A program made the position numbers and the translations under genes. From Notoacmeibacter sp. (GTDB lineage: Bacteria; Pseudomonadota; Alphaproteobacteria; Rhizobiales; Rhizobiaceae), in NCBI GenBank assembly GCA_019912385.1, contig JAIOIW010000039.1, positions 62,001 to 126,000 on the forward strand: a stretch of DNA of 64,000 bases. The letters run 5' to 3'. This document shows positions 35,790 through 45,413 of the stretch, one piece after another. The notes beneath the pieces are model-generated. The model was not told where the DNA came from, searched no databases, and saw only the letters and a list, made by a program, of their open reading frames with translations. Each line of letters opens with the position of its first letter. The stretch's first letter is position 1.

Positions 35790-35795
35790 GCGCCC

Positions 35796-36202
35796 TCAAG
35801 CGACGGCGGCCCTCGCCCGGAGCAAGGGGGTATCAGGGCGAAGACGATCTGCCCGAACGCGGTCACCGCGCCGCGCGCGGACACGTAGCCCGCGAAATGC
35901 TCGGCGACGGGCACGCCAAATCCGGCCGACGCCAGGGCGGTCTCAGCGGCAACCAGCAGGACGAGCGCCAGCGCGCCCATGGCAATGCGGGCGCTTGCGG
36001 CACCAGCAACCTGGAACCGCCGCACCGCGAAACCGGCGACGAACCACGCGATCGCAAGCATGACGGGTGTTTCCAGCACCACGCTCAGGACCGGACCGGC
36101 GCGTTCCTCCACGAACAGGACGCGCAGCGTGCCCAGCGCGAAACCGACCGTGAAGACGCCCGCGAAATAGGCGGCACCCGCTCGTGCCCAGTGTCCGGTC
36201 AT
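35796..36202 (-). pseudogene. Small four-helix membrane protein with a frameshift in a G/C tract
   Basis: From the ATG at 36202 the frame encodes about 120 residues with four hydrophobic segments, then at FALIPP it leaves the membrane-protein pattern and runs on antisense to the hemoglobin gene. The switch coincides with a five-base homopolymer (35826-35830). One extra base there would give IPPLLRARAAVA and a stop at 35796, neatly before the hemoglobin stop. So it is either a real C-terminal frameshift or a sequencing error. It lies 8 bp after gcdH. I do not recognise the family. Confidence 0.6.
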
Positions 36203-36209
36203 CGCGGCC

Positions 36210-37427
36210 TCAGAAAAAAGCCTGGATGCCGGTCTGGGCGCGGCCGAGGATCAGCGCGTGGACGTCGTGCGTGCCCTCGTAGGTGTTGACCGTTTCCAGG
36301 TTCGCCGCGTGGCGCATCACATGGTAGCCGATCTGGATGCCGTTGCCGCCATGCATGTCGCGGGCCTGGCGCGCGATGTCGAGCGCCTTGCCGCAATTGT
36401 TGCGCTTGACGATGGAAATCATCTCGGGCGCCATTTTCCCCTCGTCCATCAGCCGCCCGACGCGCAACGAACCCTGCAGGCCGAGCGCGATCTCGGTCTG
36501 CATGTCGGCGAGCTTCTTCTGATAGAGCTGCGTGCCGGCGAGCGGCTTGCCGAACTGCTTGCGGTCGAGGCCGTATTGCCGGGCGCGGTGCCAGCAATCC
36601 TCGGCCGCGCCCATCGCGCCCCAGGAGATGCCGTAGCGGGCGCGGTTGAGGCAACCGAACGGGCCCTTCAGCCCCGACACGTTGGGCAGCAGCGCATCCT
36701 CGGAGACCTCGACATTGGCCATCACGATCTCGCCGGTGATCGACGCGCGAAGGCTGAGTTTCCCTTCGATCTTCGGCGCCGACAGGCCCTTCATGCCCTT
36801 TTCGAGGACGAAGCCGCGTATCTGGTTGTCATGGGCGGCCGACTTCGCCCAGACAACGAAGACATCGGCGATCGGGGCGTTGGAAATCCACATCTTCGAG
36901 CCGTTGAGGCGATAGCCGCCGTCTGTCTTTTCCGCGCGCGTCTTCATGCCGCCCGGATCGGAGCCGGCATCGGGTTCGGTCAGGCCGAAGCAGCCGATCA
37001 GCTCGCCGGAACCCAGGCCGGGCAGGTATCTGCGGCGCTGTTCTTCGGAACCGTAGGCGTAGATCGGATACATCACCAGCGAGGACTGCACGCTCATCAT
37101 CGAACGATAACCCGAATCGACGCGCTCGACTTCGCGGGCAACCAGGCCGTATGAGACGTAGTTGGCGCCGGCGCAGCCATATTCCTCGGGCACGGTGACG
37201 CCGAGAAGGCCGGCCTGCCCCATCAGGCGGAACAAGTCCGGATCGGTCTTTTCCTCCAGATAGGCCTTTTCGATACGCGGCATCAACTCGGCTTCCGCAA
37301 AGGCCTTCGCCGCGTCGCGGATCATCCGCTCGTCCTCGCTCAACTGGTCCTCGAGCAGGAACGGATCGTCCCAGGCGAACGCGGCCTGGGCGGGCGCGGA
37401 AATATTGGCGGCGGCAGTGGAGCTCAT
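36210..37427 (-). CDS. gcdH: Glutaryl-CoA dehydrogenase
   Basis: This 405-residue acyl-CoA dehydrogenase oxidises and decarboxylates glutaryl-CoA to crotonyl-CoA in lysine/tryptophan breakdown. The C-terminal [17 protein letters not shown] contains the catalytic glutamate and is the signature of the GcdH group. [17 protein letters not shown] is the FAD/substrate motif. The ATG at 37427 precedes MSSTAAA; the open frame further upstream is not conserved in type. It could also receive glutaryl-CoA from odd-chain dicarboxylates made by the pim-like pathway. Confidence 0.9.
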   Translation of the reverse strand: MSSTAAANISAPAQAAFAWDDPFLLEDQLSEDERMIRDAAKAFAEAELMPRIEKAYLEEKTDPDLFRLMGQAGLLGVTVPEEYGCAGANYVSYGLVAREVERVDSGYRSMMSVQSSLVMYPIYAYGSEEQRRRYLPGLGSGELIGCFGLTEPDAGSDPGGMKTRAEKTDGGYRLNGSKMWISNAPIADVFVVWAKSAAHDNQIRGFVLEKGMKGLSAPKIEGKLSLRASITGEIVMANVEVSEDALLPNVSGLKGPFGCLNRARYGISWGAMGAAEDCWHRARQYGLDRKQFGKPLAGTQLYQKKLADMQTEIALGLQGSLRVGRLMDEGKMAPEMISIVKRNNCGKALDIARQARDMHGGNGIQIGYHVMRHAANLETVNTYEGTHDVHALILGRAQTGIQAFF

Positions 37428-37550
37428 CGAAATCGTCCCGTTTGTTGTTGTCCCGGGCACAACTATACCCGGCCGGTTGACGCGTAAAGAAGCGGGAATG
37501 GCGCTCGCCGCGAAATGCTGTAATCTCGCGCGCCGGGAGGATCTCATTTC

Positions 37551-38726
37551 ATGCCGGCAGCACCCGTTTTCAACATCGATGTAGCTTCGTTCTGGGCCGA
37601 TCCCTACCCGGCTCTCGCAAGGATGCGGGCCGAGGCGCCAATCGCCTTTGTGCCGCAACTCGGCGCCACGCTGCTGACCCGGCGCGACGACATCTTCGTG
37701 TGCGAAAAGAACATCGATGTCTTCTCCTCTCACCAGCCGGGTGGGCTGATGAACGTCCTGATGGGACACAATCTGATGCGCAAGGACGGCGAGGCCCATG
37801 CCGCCGAACGCCACGTCATTACCGCCTCGCTCAATCCGCGTGTCGTGCGCGACGTCTGGCGGCGGGAATTCGAGACCCGCGCGCGCGCCATCCTCGACTC
37901 CCTCGAACCGCTTGGCGAAGCCGATCTCGTCAAGGCCTACGCCTTGCCGCTCTCAGGCGAGGCGCTGAAATGCATGACCGGGCTGACCAACATCACCTAT
38001 GCGGAAATGGATGCCTGGTCGCAGGCCATGATCGACGGCATTGCCAACTATGTCGGCGACCCGGAGGTGGAGAAACGCTGTCACGCCGCGACCGCGGGCA
38101 TCGACGCGGCGATCGACGACATGATCCCCGTGCTGCGCAGGACGCCGAACCACAGCATGCTGGCGGTGATGCTGGAAGCCGGCATGCCGGAGGAGAGCGT
38201 GCGCGCAAACGTCAAGCTTGCCATCTCGGGCGGGCAGAACGAGCCGCGCGACGCCATCGCCGGCTGCATATGGGCCCTGCTCACCCACCCGGATCAACGC
38301 GCCATTGTCCAGTCCGGCGAAGCGAGCTGGAAACAGGTATTCGAGGAATATTGCCGCTGGATCGCACCGATCGGCATGTCGCCGCGCCGCATTGCCCAGC
38401 CTTTCGCGTTCGGCGGCGTCGATTTCGAACCGGAAAGCCGCGCCTTCCTGATGTTCGGTTCTGCCAATCGCGACGAGGCGCATTTCACGAATGGCGACCG
38501 GTTTGACGTGACCCGCGACACCGCCAAGGCGATCTCGTTCGGCGCCGGCCCGCATTTCTGCGCCGGGGCTTGGGCATCGCGTTCGCTGGTGTCCGAGGTC
38601 GCGCTGCCGATGGTGTTTGACCGGTTGAAATGCCTCGCGCTGGCCGATCCTGACGCCGTGCGGATCGGCGGCTGGGCGTTCCGCGGCGTGCTCAACCTGC
38701 CAGTCGAGTGGAATGCTGCAGGCTAG
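37551..38726 (+). CDS. Cytochrome P450
   Basis: This is a 391-residue soluble bacterial P450. The heme-thiolate motif is [10 protein letters not shown] with Cys337; the K-helix ExxR is in FEEYCRW. The I-helix reads SGGQNEPRD instead of the common AGxxT, so the usual acid-alcohol pair is replaced. GGGAGG precedes the ATG. There is no ferredoxin or reductase gene beside it. It is divergent from gcdH and convergent with the HPP gene. The substrate is unknown. Confidence 0.9.
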   Translation: MPAAPVFNIDVASFWADPYPALARMRAEAPIAFVPQLGATLLTRRDDIFVCEKNIDVFSSHQPGGLMNVLMGHNLMRKDGEAHAAERHVITASLNPRVVRDVWRREFETRARAILDSLEPLGEADLVKAYALPLSGEALKCMTGLTNITYAEMDAWSQAMIDGIANYVGDPEVEKRCHAATAGIDAAIDDMIPVLRRTPNHSMLAVMLEAGMPEESVRANVKLAISGGQNEPRDAIAGCIWALLTHPDQRAIVQSGEASWKQVFEEYCRWIAPIGMSPRRIAQPFAFGGVDFEPESRAFLMFGSANRDEAHFTNGDRFDVTRDTAKAISFGAGPHFCAGAWASRSLVSEVALPMVFDRLKCLALADPDAVRIGGWAFRGVLNLPVEWNAAG

Positions 38727-38736
38727 GGTCCTGACC

Positions 38737-39432
38737 CTAAACAAGTTCAACCGACAATGCGGGATGTCTTCGGCGGCAGGCGAGTTCGTAGATGCGCAGC
38801 AGGTCCTCCTCCGACACGTCGATGAAGGTATCGATCTCGCTCAAGGCCGCCACCAGGTCGGCATGCGTGATGTCGGGATAGGCCGGTCCCAGCGGTTTCG
38901 TTTCAGACTTGACCGCGACCATTCTCTGGACACTGAGCGGATAGCGCCGCCACGGGAACGGATAGTTGTAGGCGACTGCCGAAAGGACCATGAGGAGCGC
39001 ACCCAGACCGGCGGGGAACAGGACGAACCAGTAACCGTAGCCGTTGATCGCGGAACCGCTCAGAATGGGAATAAGCGCAGTGGCGCCACCGGGCGGATGC
39101 AGGCACTGGAGGTAGTATATCGCGGTGATCGCAAGGCCGACGGCAATCGCACCCGCTATCAGGGGATCAATGCCCAGCTTGTGGACGGATATGCCGATCG
39201 CGGCGGAAACCGTGTGGCCACCGATCACGTTCCATGGCTGGGAAAGCGGTCCGTGCGGCGCGGCGAATATCAGCACTGCGGTTGCGCCCATCGAAGCCAT
39301 CAGCAACACGCGCATGTTGGCGGCATCGGCGACAAACCCGGTTACCCAGAAGACGAGAAAAATGGAGAGCGCGCCACCCAGGCCCGACACCAGTTTTTCC
39401 TTGTGCGTCGTATTGCCGCCGATCATCGCCAT
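38737..39432 (-). CDS. HPP-family membrane protein
   Basis: This is a 231-residue protein with four predicted transmembrane segments and the signature CLHPPGGATALIP (near residue 110). Plant and cyanobacterial members transport nitrite. A hydrophilic C-terminal tail of about 70 residues (PDITHADLVAALSEIDTFIDV) extends beyond the membrane core. GGGAGG precedes the ATG. It is a single gene, tail to tail with the P450. A nitrite role is plausible but unproven. Confidence 0.82.
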   Translation of the reverse strand: MAMIGGNTTHKEKLVSGLGGALSIFLVFWVTGFVADAANMRVLLMASMGATAVLIFAAPHGPLSQPWNVIGGHTVSAAIGISVHKLGIDPLIAGAIAVGLAITAIYYLQCLHPPGGATALIPILSGSAINGYGYWFVLFPAGLGALLMVLSAVAYNYPFPWRRYPLSVQRMVAVKSETKPLGPAYPDITHADLVAALSEIDTFIDVSEEDLLRIYELACRRRHPALSVELV

Positions 39433-39593
39433 CCTGCCTCCCGTCTTATATAAGCAAACTAGGATGAATGGACGGCTTTGAGAAGCGACGCGGTTTGCCG
39501 CAGGCGGAAGCTCGAACAGCCAAGGCGGGCGCCGGGTTTTCAGGGACCTCGCCTATTCGCTGACCGGCGGCCGAAAGCGCTCATGTGAAATCG

Positions 39594-41642
39594 CTACCAC
39601 CGGATCCCTATCCTTACCGCATCGTAGATGCCGGCGTGGATATTGCGCGAGGCGACCGCGTCGCCGATCCGGTAGAGGACGAACCCTCCGTCCGGGTTGC
39701 TGTCCGGGAAAACGGGACCGGCACCCGATATCAGCGTGGCGTAATCGATCTCGCCGCGGTTCCGCGATCGGTCCTTGAGGGCGAAATAGAGGTCGTCCAT
39801 CGGCGCGGTGCCATGCTCGACCACCACCTGGTCGACGCGGCGCTCGGCGCGCCACGCTTCCGCGAAATCCGATGCCAGCGTTGCGACAAGCTGGTTGCCG
39901 TCGCGGCGCACGGCGGAAAGCCGGGTGTTGATGGTGATCGTCACGCCCTTCTCGTGGAACGCCTGCATGTAGGGAACATGGTTGAGTCCGCCCATCTCGG
40001 GAGCAAAGAAACGTTCCGGCGTGACCAGCTCCGTCCTCGATCCCGCGTTTGCCACGATCTCGGCTGCGGTCATGCCCTGGTGGCCGCCGGAATCGTCATA
40101 GACCAGCACGGTGCCCGCCGGTTTCGCCGTGCCGCCGATGATGTCCCAGGACGAGGTGACGAGACCGTCTCCGGCTTCCAGCGGCGGGTTCTGCGGGATA
40201 CCGCCGGTGGCGACGATGACGGTATCGGGTCTAAGCGCGAGCACGTCGTCGGCCTCCGCCCAGGTGTCGTAGCGGATCTCGACGCCGAGGCGTTCCAGCT
40301 CGGCCAGCCGCCAGTCGACGATGCCGATCATCTCCTTGCGGCGGGGGTTCTTGGTCATCAGCAGGACCTGGCCGCCGGCCTGGCTCGCCGCTTCCAGAAC
40401 GGTCACCTCGTGGCCGCGTTCGGCGGCGACGCGCGCCGCCTCCAGCCCGGCCGGCCCTGCGCCGACGACGACGACGCGTTTTCCCGGCGCCTCCGACCGC
40501 GCGATCACATGCGGGATCGTCGCCTCGCGGCCGGTCGCCGCATTGTGGATGCACAGCGCCTCGCCGCCCTCGTAAATGCGGTCAAGACAATAGGTTGCGC
40601 CGACGCAGGGGCGGATGCGGTGCTCGACACCCTCCCTCACCTTCTTCACGATATGCGGATCGGCGATGTGGGCCCGCGTCATGCCGACCATGTCGAGTTT
40701 GCCTTCGGCGATGGCATGGCGGGCCGTGGCGACGTCGGAAATGCGGGCGGCATGGAACACCGGGAACTTCGTCTCGGCGCGCACCTCGCCGGCGAAATCG
40801 AGATGCGGCGCGGAGCGCATGCCCGATACCGGGATGACCTTCGACAAGGCGGCGTCGGTCTCGATATGGCCGCGGATCAGATTGATGAAATCGAACTTGC
40901 CGGAAGCCGCGATGCGCCGCGCGATCTCCACACCCTCCTTGCGGCTCAGCCCCTTGTCCCAGTCCTCGTCGGCGACCATGCGGATGCCGACGACGAAATC
41001 CGGCCCGACCGCCGCGCGCACCGCGTCGATGACGCGCCATGTGAACCGCATGCGGTTGTCGAGCGAGCCGCCATAATCGTCGTCGCGGAAATTGGTGGCC
41101 GGCGACCAGAAGGCGTCCATCAGATGGCCGTAGGCCTCGAACTCGATGCCGTCGAGGCCGGCGGCCTGCATGCGCTGCGCGGCCGCGGCGTAGTCGGCGA
41201 CGATGCGCTCGATGTCCCAGTTCTCGGCGGTCTTGGGGAAGGCGCGGTGTGCGGGTTCGCGCACCGGCGAGGCGGACAGCACGGGCAGCCAGTCGGCCTT
41301 GTTCCAGCCGGTACGACGGCCAAGATGGGTCAACTGGATCATCACCGCCGCGCCATGTTCATGGCACGCGTCCGTCAGTTCCTTCAACCACGGCACGATC
41401 CCGTCCTTGTAGGCGAGCAGATTGCCGAAGGCCGGCGGGCTGTCGGGCGAGACCAGCGCGGACCCGGCGGTCATCGTCAGCGCGATGCCGCCCTTTGCCT
41501 TCTCGGCATGGTAGAGGCGGTAGCGCTCCTTCGGCATGCCGTCCTCGGAATAGGCCGGCTCGTGGGCCGTCGACATGACGCGGTTCTTCAGCGTCAGGTG
41601 CTTGAGCTGGTAGGGTTGCAGCAACGGATCACTTGCAGCCAT
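39594..41642 (-). CDS. DgcA-like FMN/FAD demethylase (Old Yellow Enzyme family)
   Basis: This 682-residue protein combines an FMN TIM barrel (residues 1-340, family of dimethylglycine and N-methylproline demethylases), a linker with cysteines and a C-terminal FAD/NAD(P) domain ([14 protein letters not shown] near 392). The trimethylamine-dehydrogenase type iron-sulfur motif C-x2-C-x2-C-x11-C is CVGATYC-x11-C here, with the second Cys replaced by Ala, so a normal [4Fe-4S] cluster is doubtful. Demethylation of a methylated amine is the likely role, in line with the nearby MttB gene. No DgcB-type partner is adjacent. Confidence 0.78.
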   Translation of the reverse strand: MAASDPLLQPYQLKHLTLKNRVMSTAHEPAYSEDGMPKERYRLYHAEKAKGGIALTMTAGSALVSPDSPPAFGNLLAYKDGIVPWLKELTDACHEHGAAVMIQLTHLGRRTGWNKADWLPVLSASPVREPAHRAFPKTAENWDIERIVADYAAAAQRMQAAGLDGIEFEAYGHLMDAFWSPATNFRDDDYGGSLDNRMRFTWRVIDAVRAAVGPDFVVGIRMVADEDWDKGLSRKEGVEIARRIAASGKFDFINLIRGHIETDAALSKVIPVSGMRSAPHLDFAGEVRAETKFPVFHAARISDVATARHAIAEGKLDMVGMTRAHIADPHIVKKVREGVEHRIRPCVGATYCLDRIYEGGEALCIHNAATGREATIPHVIARSEAPGKRVVVVGAGPAGLEAARVAAERGHEVTVLEAASQAGGQVLLMTKNPRRKEMIGIVDWRLAELERLGVEIRYDTWAEADDVLALRPDTVIVATGGIPQNPPLEAGDGLVTSSWDIIGGTAKPAGTVLVYDDSGGHQGMTAAEIVANAGSRTELVTPERFFAPEMGGLNHVPYMQAFHEKGVTITINTRLSAVRRDGNQLVATLASDFAEAWRAERRVDQVVVEHGTAPMDDLYFALKDRSRNRGEIDYATLISGAGPVFPDSNPDGGFVLYRIGDAVASRNIHAGIYDAVRIGIRW

Positions 41643-41694
41643 TTCCCGGTTCCCCTATTCGTCGGGTGCCCGGCCGGGCAACCTGATTGAGGTA

Positions 41695-42159
41695 ATGATG
41701 ACAGACACCAGCAAATTGACGCAACTTGGCGCGAAAGCCACCCTGCCCGCCTCGCCGGAAGAGGCCGTGCTGGAGGTGGTCCCGTTTGCGCGCGGCGACG
41801 GGCCTCCGGCCTTGGTGCGTTTTGCCGCCCCGGAGTTCACCTCGCTGTGCCCGATGACCGGCCAGCCGGATTTCGCCCATCTCGTCATCGACTACTGCCC
41901 CGACAAGACGCTGGTGGAATCGAAATCGCTGAAACTGTTCCTCGGCTCGTTCCGCAACCACGGCGCCTTCCATGAGGAATGCACGGTCCAGATCGCGCGG
42001 CGCATCGTCGAGGCGACGAAGCCGTTGTGGCTGCGCATCGGCGGCTACTGGTATCCGCGCGGCGGCATTCCGATCGACGTGTTCTGGCAGACCGGCGAAC
42101 CGCCTCAAGGCGTCTGGCTGCCCGACCAGGGCGTCCCGCCCTATCGCGGACGGGGCTGA
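41695..42159 (+). CDS. queF: NADPH-dependent 7-cyano-7-deazaguanine reductase (QueF)
   Basis: QueF reduces preQ0 to preQ1 in queuosine synthesis, the only nitrile-to-amine enzyme step known in this pathway. The 154-residue unimodular form has the nucleophilic Cys in [14 protein letters not shown] and the [20 protein letters not shown] segment with the catalytic acid and NADPH-binding patch. GAGGT precedes the ATG pair at 41695. It stands alone between the demethylase and MttB genes. Confidence 0.94.
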   Translation: MMTDTSKLTQLGAKATLPASPEEAVLEVVPFARGDGPPALVRFAAPEFTSLCPMTGQPDFAHLVIDYCPDKTLVESKSLKLFLGSFRNHGAFHEECTVQIARRIVEATKPLWLRIGGYWYPRGGIPIDVFWQTGEPPQGVWLPDQGVPPYRGRG

Positions 42160-42185
42160 GAACCGGAACCGTTCGGGGCGCGCGT

Positions 42186-43757
42186 TCAGTACCACGCGTC
42201 CTCCATCTCGGCCTTGCGGCGCGTAACGTATTCCTTCAGCGCCTCGCTGAGGCCCGCATCGAGCGGCGGCGCCTCGTATTCGTCAAGCGTCTTCTTCCAC
42301 GCCTTGTTGGCGCGGGTCGCGGCATCGCTCGACCCCGCGGCCTCCCATTTCTCGAACGGCTCGTTGTCGTCGAGGGCGGAGTCCCAGAATGCCGACTGGT
42401 AGTTGGCCATGGTGTGGGCGCAGCCGAAGAAATGGTTGCCGGGTCCCACTTCGCGGAAGGCGTCGAGCGCCAACTGGTTATCGTCGATCCTGATGCCGTC
42501 GAGATAGGAATGCAGCGCGCCGCAGAAATCGGCATCGAGCATGAATTTCTCGTATGACATCGACAGCAGGCCGTCCAGGAAGCCGGCGGAATGGAGAATG
42601 AAGTTGGCGCCGCAATGGATCGCCGACAGCATCGACATGGTGCCTTCGTTCATGGCCTGGGCATCGGGCAGTTTGGAGGTGGTGAAATTGCCGGCGCATC
42701 GAAGCGGCAGGCCGAGCCGCCGCGCCAGTTGCCCGATCACCAGCGAGCCGGCGGCGGGCTCCGGCGTGCCGAAGGTCGGCGAACCGGAACGCAGCGACAT
42801 CGACGACAGGAAATTGCCGTAGATCACCGGCGCGCCTGGGCGTTCGAGCTGGGTCAGCGCGCAGCCGGCCATGGTTTCGGCATGTGCCTGGGCGATGGCG
42901 CCGGCGCTGGTGACCGGGCCCATTGCACCGCCCAGAATGAACGGCACGATGACGGCCGCCTGGTTGGCGCGGGCGTAGGCGCGCATCGCGGTCGTCATGG
43001 TCGCGTCCCAGACCAGCGGCGAGTTGACGTTGACATTGCCGAGGATGACGCAGTTGGCGTCGACAAAATCCGCCCCGAAAAGGATTCGGCACATCTCGAT
43101 GGAATCCTCGGCGCGCTCCTCGGCCGTCACCGAGCCCATGAACGGCCGGTCGGACAAGCGGATATGCGCGTCGACCATGTCGAGATGGCGTTTGTTGACC
43201 GGCACGTCGACCGGTTCGCAGATCGTGCCGCCCGAATGGTGCAGCCAGGGCGAGGACTGGGCCAGCTTCACGAAATTGCGGAAGTCCTCGATCGTGCCGT
43301 AGCGCCGGCCCTGGTCGAGGTCCATGACGAAGGGCGAACCATAGGCCGGGGCGAAGACCACGTTCGGCCCGCCGATCTCGACGGAATTGGCGGGGTTGCG
43401 CGCGTGCTGTGTGAATTGCCGCGGCGCCGTGGCGAGGATCTCGCGCAGCATGCCGGGGGGAAACCTGACCAGAACGTCGTCGATCTCGGCGCCGGCCTTT
43501 CGCCACAGTTCCAGCGCGGCGGGATCGTCACGGAACTCGATGCCGATCTCGGCGAGGATGCGGTCCGCGGTCTCCTCGATCCTGACAAGGTTTTCTTCCG
43601 ACAGGATGTCGTAGGGCGGGATGTTGCGCACGATATAGGGCCGATGGACGGCGAGAGGCCCGTGACTGCGTTCTTCGCGCCTGGCCGAGCGTCCGCTGCG
43701 TTCGCGCCGCGCCGGCGCTGTTGCGGCCTGCCCGGTGATATCGGTCGTCGTGCTCAT
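42186..43757 (-). CDS. mttB: MttB-family (trimethylamine/betaine) methyltransferase
   Basis: This is a 523-residue member of the trimethylamine methyltransferase family without an in-frame amber codon, so it is the non-pyrrolysine type whose characterised relatives use glycine betaine or other quaternary amines with a corrinoid protein. GGAGG is 6 bases before the ATG at 43757; the longer open frame upstream is antisense to the DksA-like gene. No corrinoid protein gene is adjacent. Together with the DgcA-like demethylase 540 bp away, it suggests quaternary-amine use. Confidence 0.85.
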   Translation of the reverse strand: MSTTTDITGQAATAPARRERSGRSARREERSHGPLAVHRPYIVRNIPPYDILSEENLVRIEETADRILAEIGIEFRDDPAALELWRKAGAEIDDVLVRFPPGMLREILATAPRQFTQHARNPANSVEIGGPNVVFAPAYGSPFVMDLDQGRRYGTIEDFRNFVKLAQSSPWLHHSGGTICEPVDVPVNKRHLDMVDAHIRLSDRPFMGSVTAEERAEDSIEMCRILFGADFVDANCVILGNVNVNSPLVWDATMTTAMRAYARANQAAVIVPFILGGAMGPVTSAGAIAQAHAETMAGCALTQLERPGAPVIYGNFLSSMSLRSGSPTFGTPEPAAGSLVIGQLARRLGLPLRCAGNFTTSKLPDAQAMNEGTMSMLSAIHCGANFILHSAGFLDGLLSMSYEKFMLDADFCGALHSYLDGIRIDDNQLALDAFREVGPGNHFFGCAHTMANYQSAFWDSALDDNEPFEKWEAAGSSDAATRANKAWKKTLDEYEAPPLDAGLSEALKEYVTRRKAEMEDAWY

Positions 43758-43964
43758 GGTGCACCTCCACCGGCAAAGAGTGGAGCGCCCAGGACGACGA
43801 ATCCATACCTGTATGCGGCATCGAGCGGCGCGAATGCGAACTCCCGGTCGGTCCGCGTTACCCGCCGGACCATCGTTGCCCCTTTGACGAAAATCAAAAC
43901 TGTGCCAAGTGTTGACAGATAGGGTTTGGCAATCGAACGGCCGCAACAACAGGGGAAAGCGTTC

Positions 43965-44279
43965 ATGGTGGATGTCGCGCATTTCAGGAAGAAGCTCCTC
44001 AAGCGCAGGGAGGAGTTGTCGGACCGGCTGGAGGAAATCGAGCACGATCTCGATGCGACGCCCAATCCCGACGTGGAAGAACGCGCCACCGAACGCGAAG
44101 GCGACGAGGTGCTGGAAAGCCTCGGCAACGCCGGACTGGCCGAACTGAAGAGCATCGATGCGGCCTTGGCGCGAATCGAAGCCGGCACCTATGGCGAATG
44201 CGTCAAGTGCGGCGAGGACATCTCGATCGAACGCCTCGAGGCGCTTCCGGCCACGCCGTTCTGCCGCAATTGCGCCTGA
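43965..44279 (+). CDS. Short DksA/TraR-type zinc-finger protein
   Basis: This is a 104-residue protein with an N-terminal coiled coil (residues 6-65) and a C-terminal four-cysteine zinc finger CVKCG...CRNC. It is shorter than classical DksA (about 150 residues) and resembles the small DksA-like proteins of alphaproteobacteria that bind the RNA polymerase secondary channel. AGGGGAAA precedes the ATG at 43965. It is divergent from mttB across a 207-bp gap. A control role is inferred from the family. Confidence 0.85.
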   Translation: MVDVAHFRKKLLKRREELSDRLEEIEHDLDATPNPDVEERATEREGDEVLESLGNAGLAELKSIDAALARIEAGTYGECVKCGEDISIERLEALPATPFCRNCA

Positions 44280-44380
44280 GGCGATCCACGCCGACATCGA
44301 ACCATCAGAGATTGCCTGGACCTGTGGCTGACAGGCTCCGGCGCGAGTTGCAATAGATTCAAGGAACGGGAGGGACCATC

Positions 44381-45409
44381 ATGACCACCGGACAGCGCAT
44401 CGTGCTGGCGCAGTACCCCAAGGGCATGCCCGGCCATGACGACCTGAAGCTCGAGGCCGCGGAATACGGCGCGCCCGGTGACGGCGAGGTACTGCTCAGG
44501 ACAATCTACCTGTCGCTCGACCCCTACATGCGCGGACGCATGAGCCAGGCGAAGTCCTATGCGGCGATCACCCGGATCGGCGACGTCATCACGGCGGAGA
44601 CAGTGAGCGAAGTGATCTCCTCCAACGATCCGGGCTTTTCTCCCGGCGACATCGTGCTGGCGCGCAGCGGCTGGCAAAGCCACGCGATCATGAAGGGCGA
44701 GGCGCTGCGCAGAATTGACCCGGCGCTGGCGCCCATCTCCACGGCGCTCGGCGTGCTCGGCATGCCGGGCTTCACCGCCTATTGCGGCCTGCTCAAGCAC
44801 GGCCGCCCGAAGGAAGGCGAGACCGTGGTCGTCTCGGCGGCCAGCGGCGCGGTGGGCCAGCTTGTCGGCCAGATCGCAAAAATCAAGGGCTGCCGTGCCG
44901 TCGGCATCGCGGGCGCGGCCGACAAATGCGCCATGGCGGTCGACGAATTCGGATTCGATGCCTGCGTCGACTACAAGGATGCCGATTTCAGGGAAAAGCT
45001 GGCGGCCGCCTGTCCTGACGGCATCGATGTCTATTTCGAGAATGTCGCCGGCGATGTGCTGAAGGCGGTCATCCCGCTGTTCAACTTCTTCGCCCGCATG
45101 CCGGTGTGCGGCACCATCGCTTATTACAACGCCCAGGGCCTGCCGGAAGGCCCGGACTATCTGCCCGCCTTCATGCGCGCGATCCTGGTCAACCGGCTCT
45201 CGGTACGCGGCTTCATCAACTATGACGAGGCGGAGATGATGCCCGATTTCCATCGCGAGATGGCCGGGTGGATTCGTTCGGGCAAGGTGAAATACCGCGA
45301 GGATTTCGTCGACGGGCTGGAAAACGCGGTCGATGCCTTCCAGGGGCTGCTGACGGGCAAGAACCGCGGGAAGCTGGTCATCCGGGTGGGCGACGACCCG
45401 ACGGCCTGA
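44381..45409 (+). CDS. NADP-dependent MDR-family oxidoreductase (CurA/leukotriene dehydrogenase type)
   Basis: This is a 342-residue zinc-independent medium-chain reductase. It shows DPYMRGRM near residue 45 and the nucleotide-binding VSAASGAVGQLVGQIAK near 150, which mark the prostaglandin reductase / curcumin reductase subgroup acting on alpha,beta-unsaturated carbonyls. GGGAGGG precedes the ATG. It is a single gene, tail to tail with the transglycosylase (4 bp apart). The physiological substrate is unknown. Confidence 0.88.
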   Translation: MTTGQRIVLAQYPKGMPGHDDLKLEAAEYGAPGDGEVLLRTIYLSLDPYMRGRMSQAKSYAAITRIGDVITAETVSEVISSNDPGFSPGDIVLARSGWQSHAIMKGEALRRIDPALAPISTALGVLGMPGFTAYCGLLKHGRPKEGETVVVSAASGAVGQLVGQIAKIKGCRAVGIAGAADKCAMAVDEFGFDACVDYKDADFREKLAAACPDGIDVYFENVAGDVLKAVIPLFNFFARMPVCGTIAYYNAQGLPEGPDYLPAFMRAILVNRLSVRGFINYDEAEMMPDFHREMAGWIRSGKVKYREDFVDGLENAVDAFQGLLTGKNRGKLVIRVGDDPTA

Positions 45410-45413
45410 GTAT

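Noticed and set aside
39585-41690. A 701-codon rightward frame opposite the DgcA-like gene
   Set aside because: It is antisense to a protein with intact flavin motifs, with low-complexity composition.
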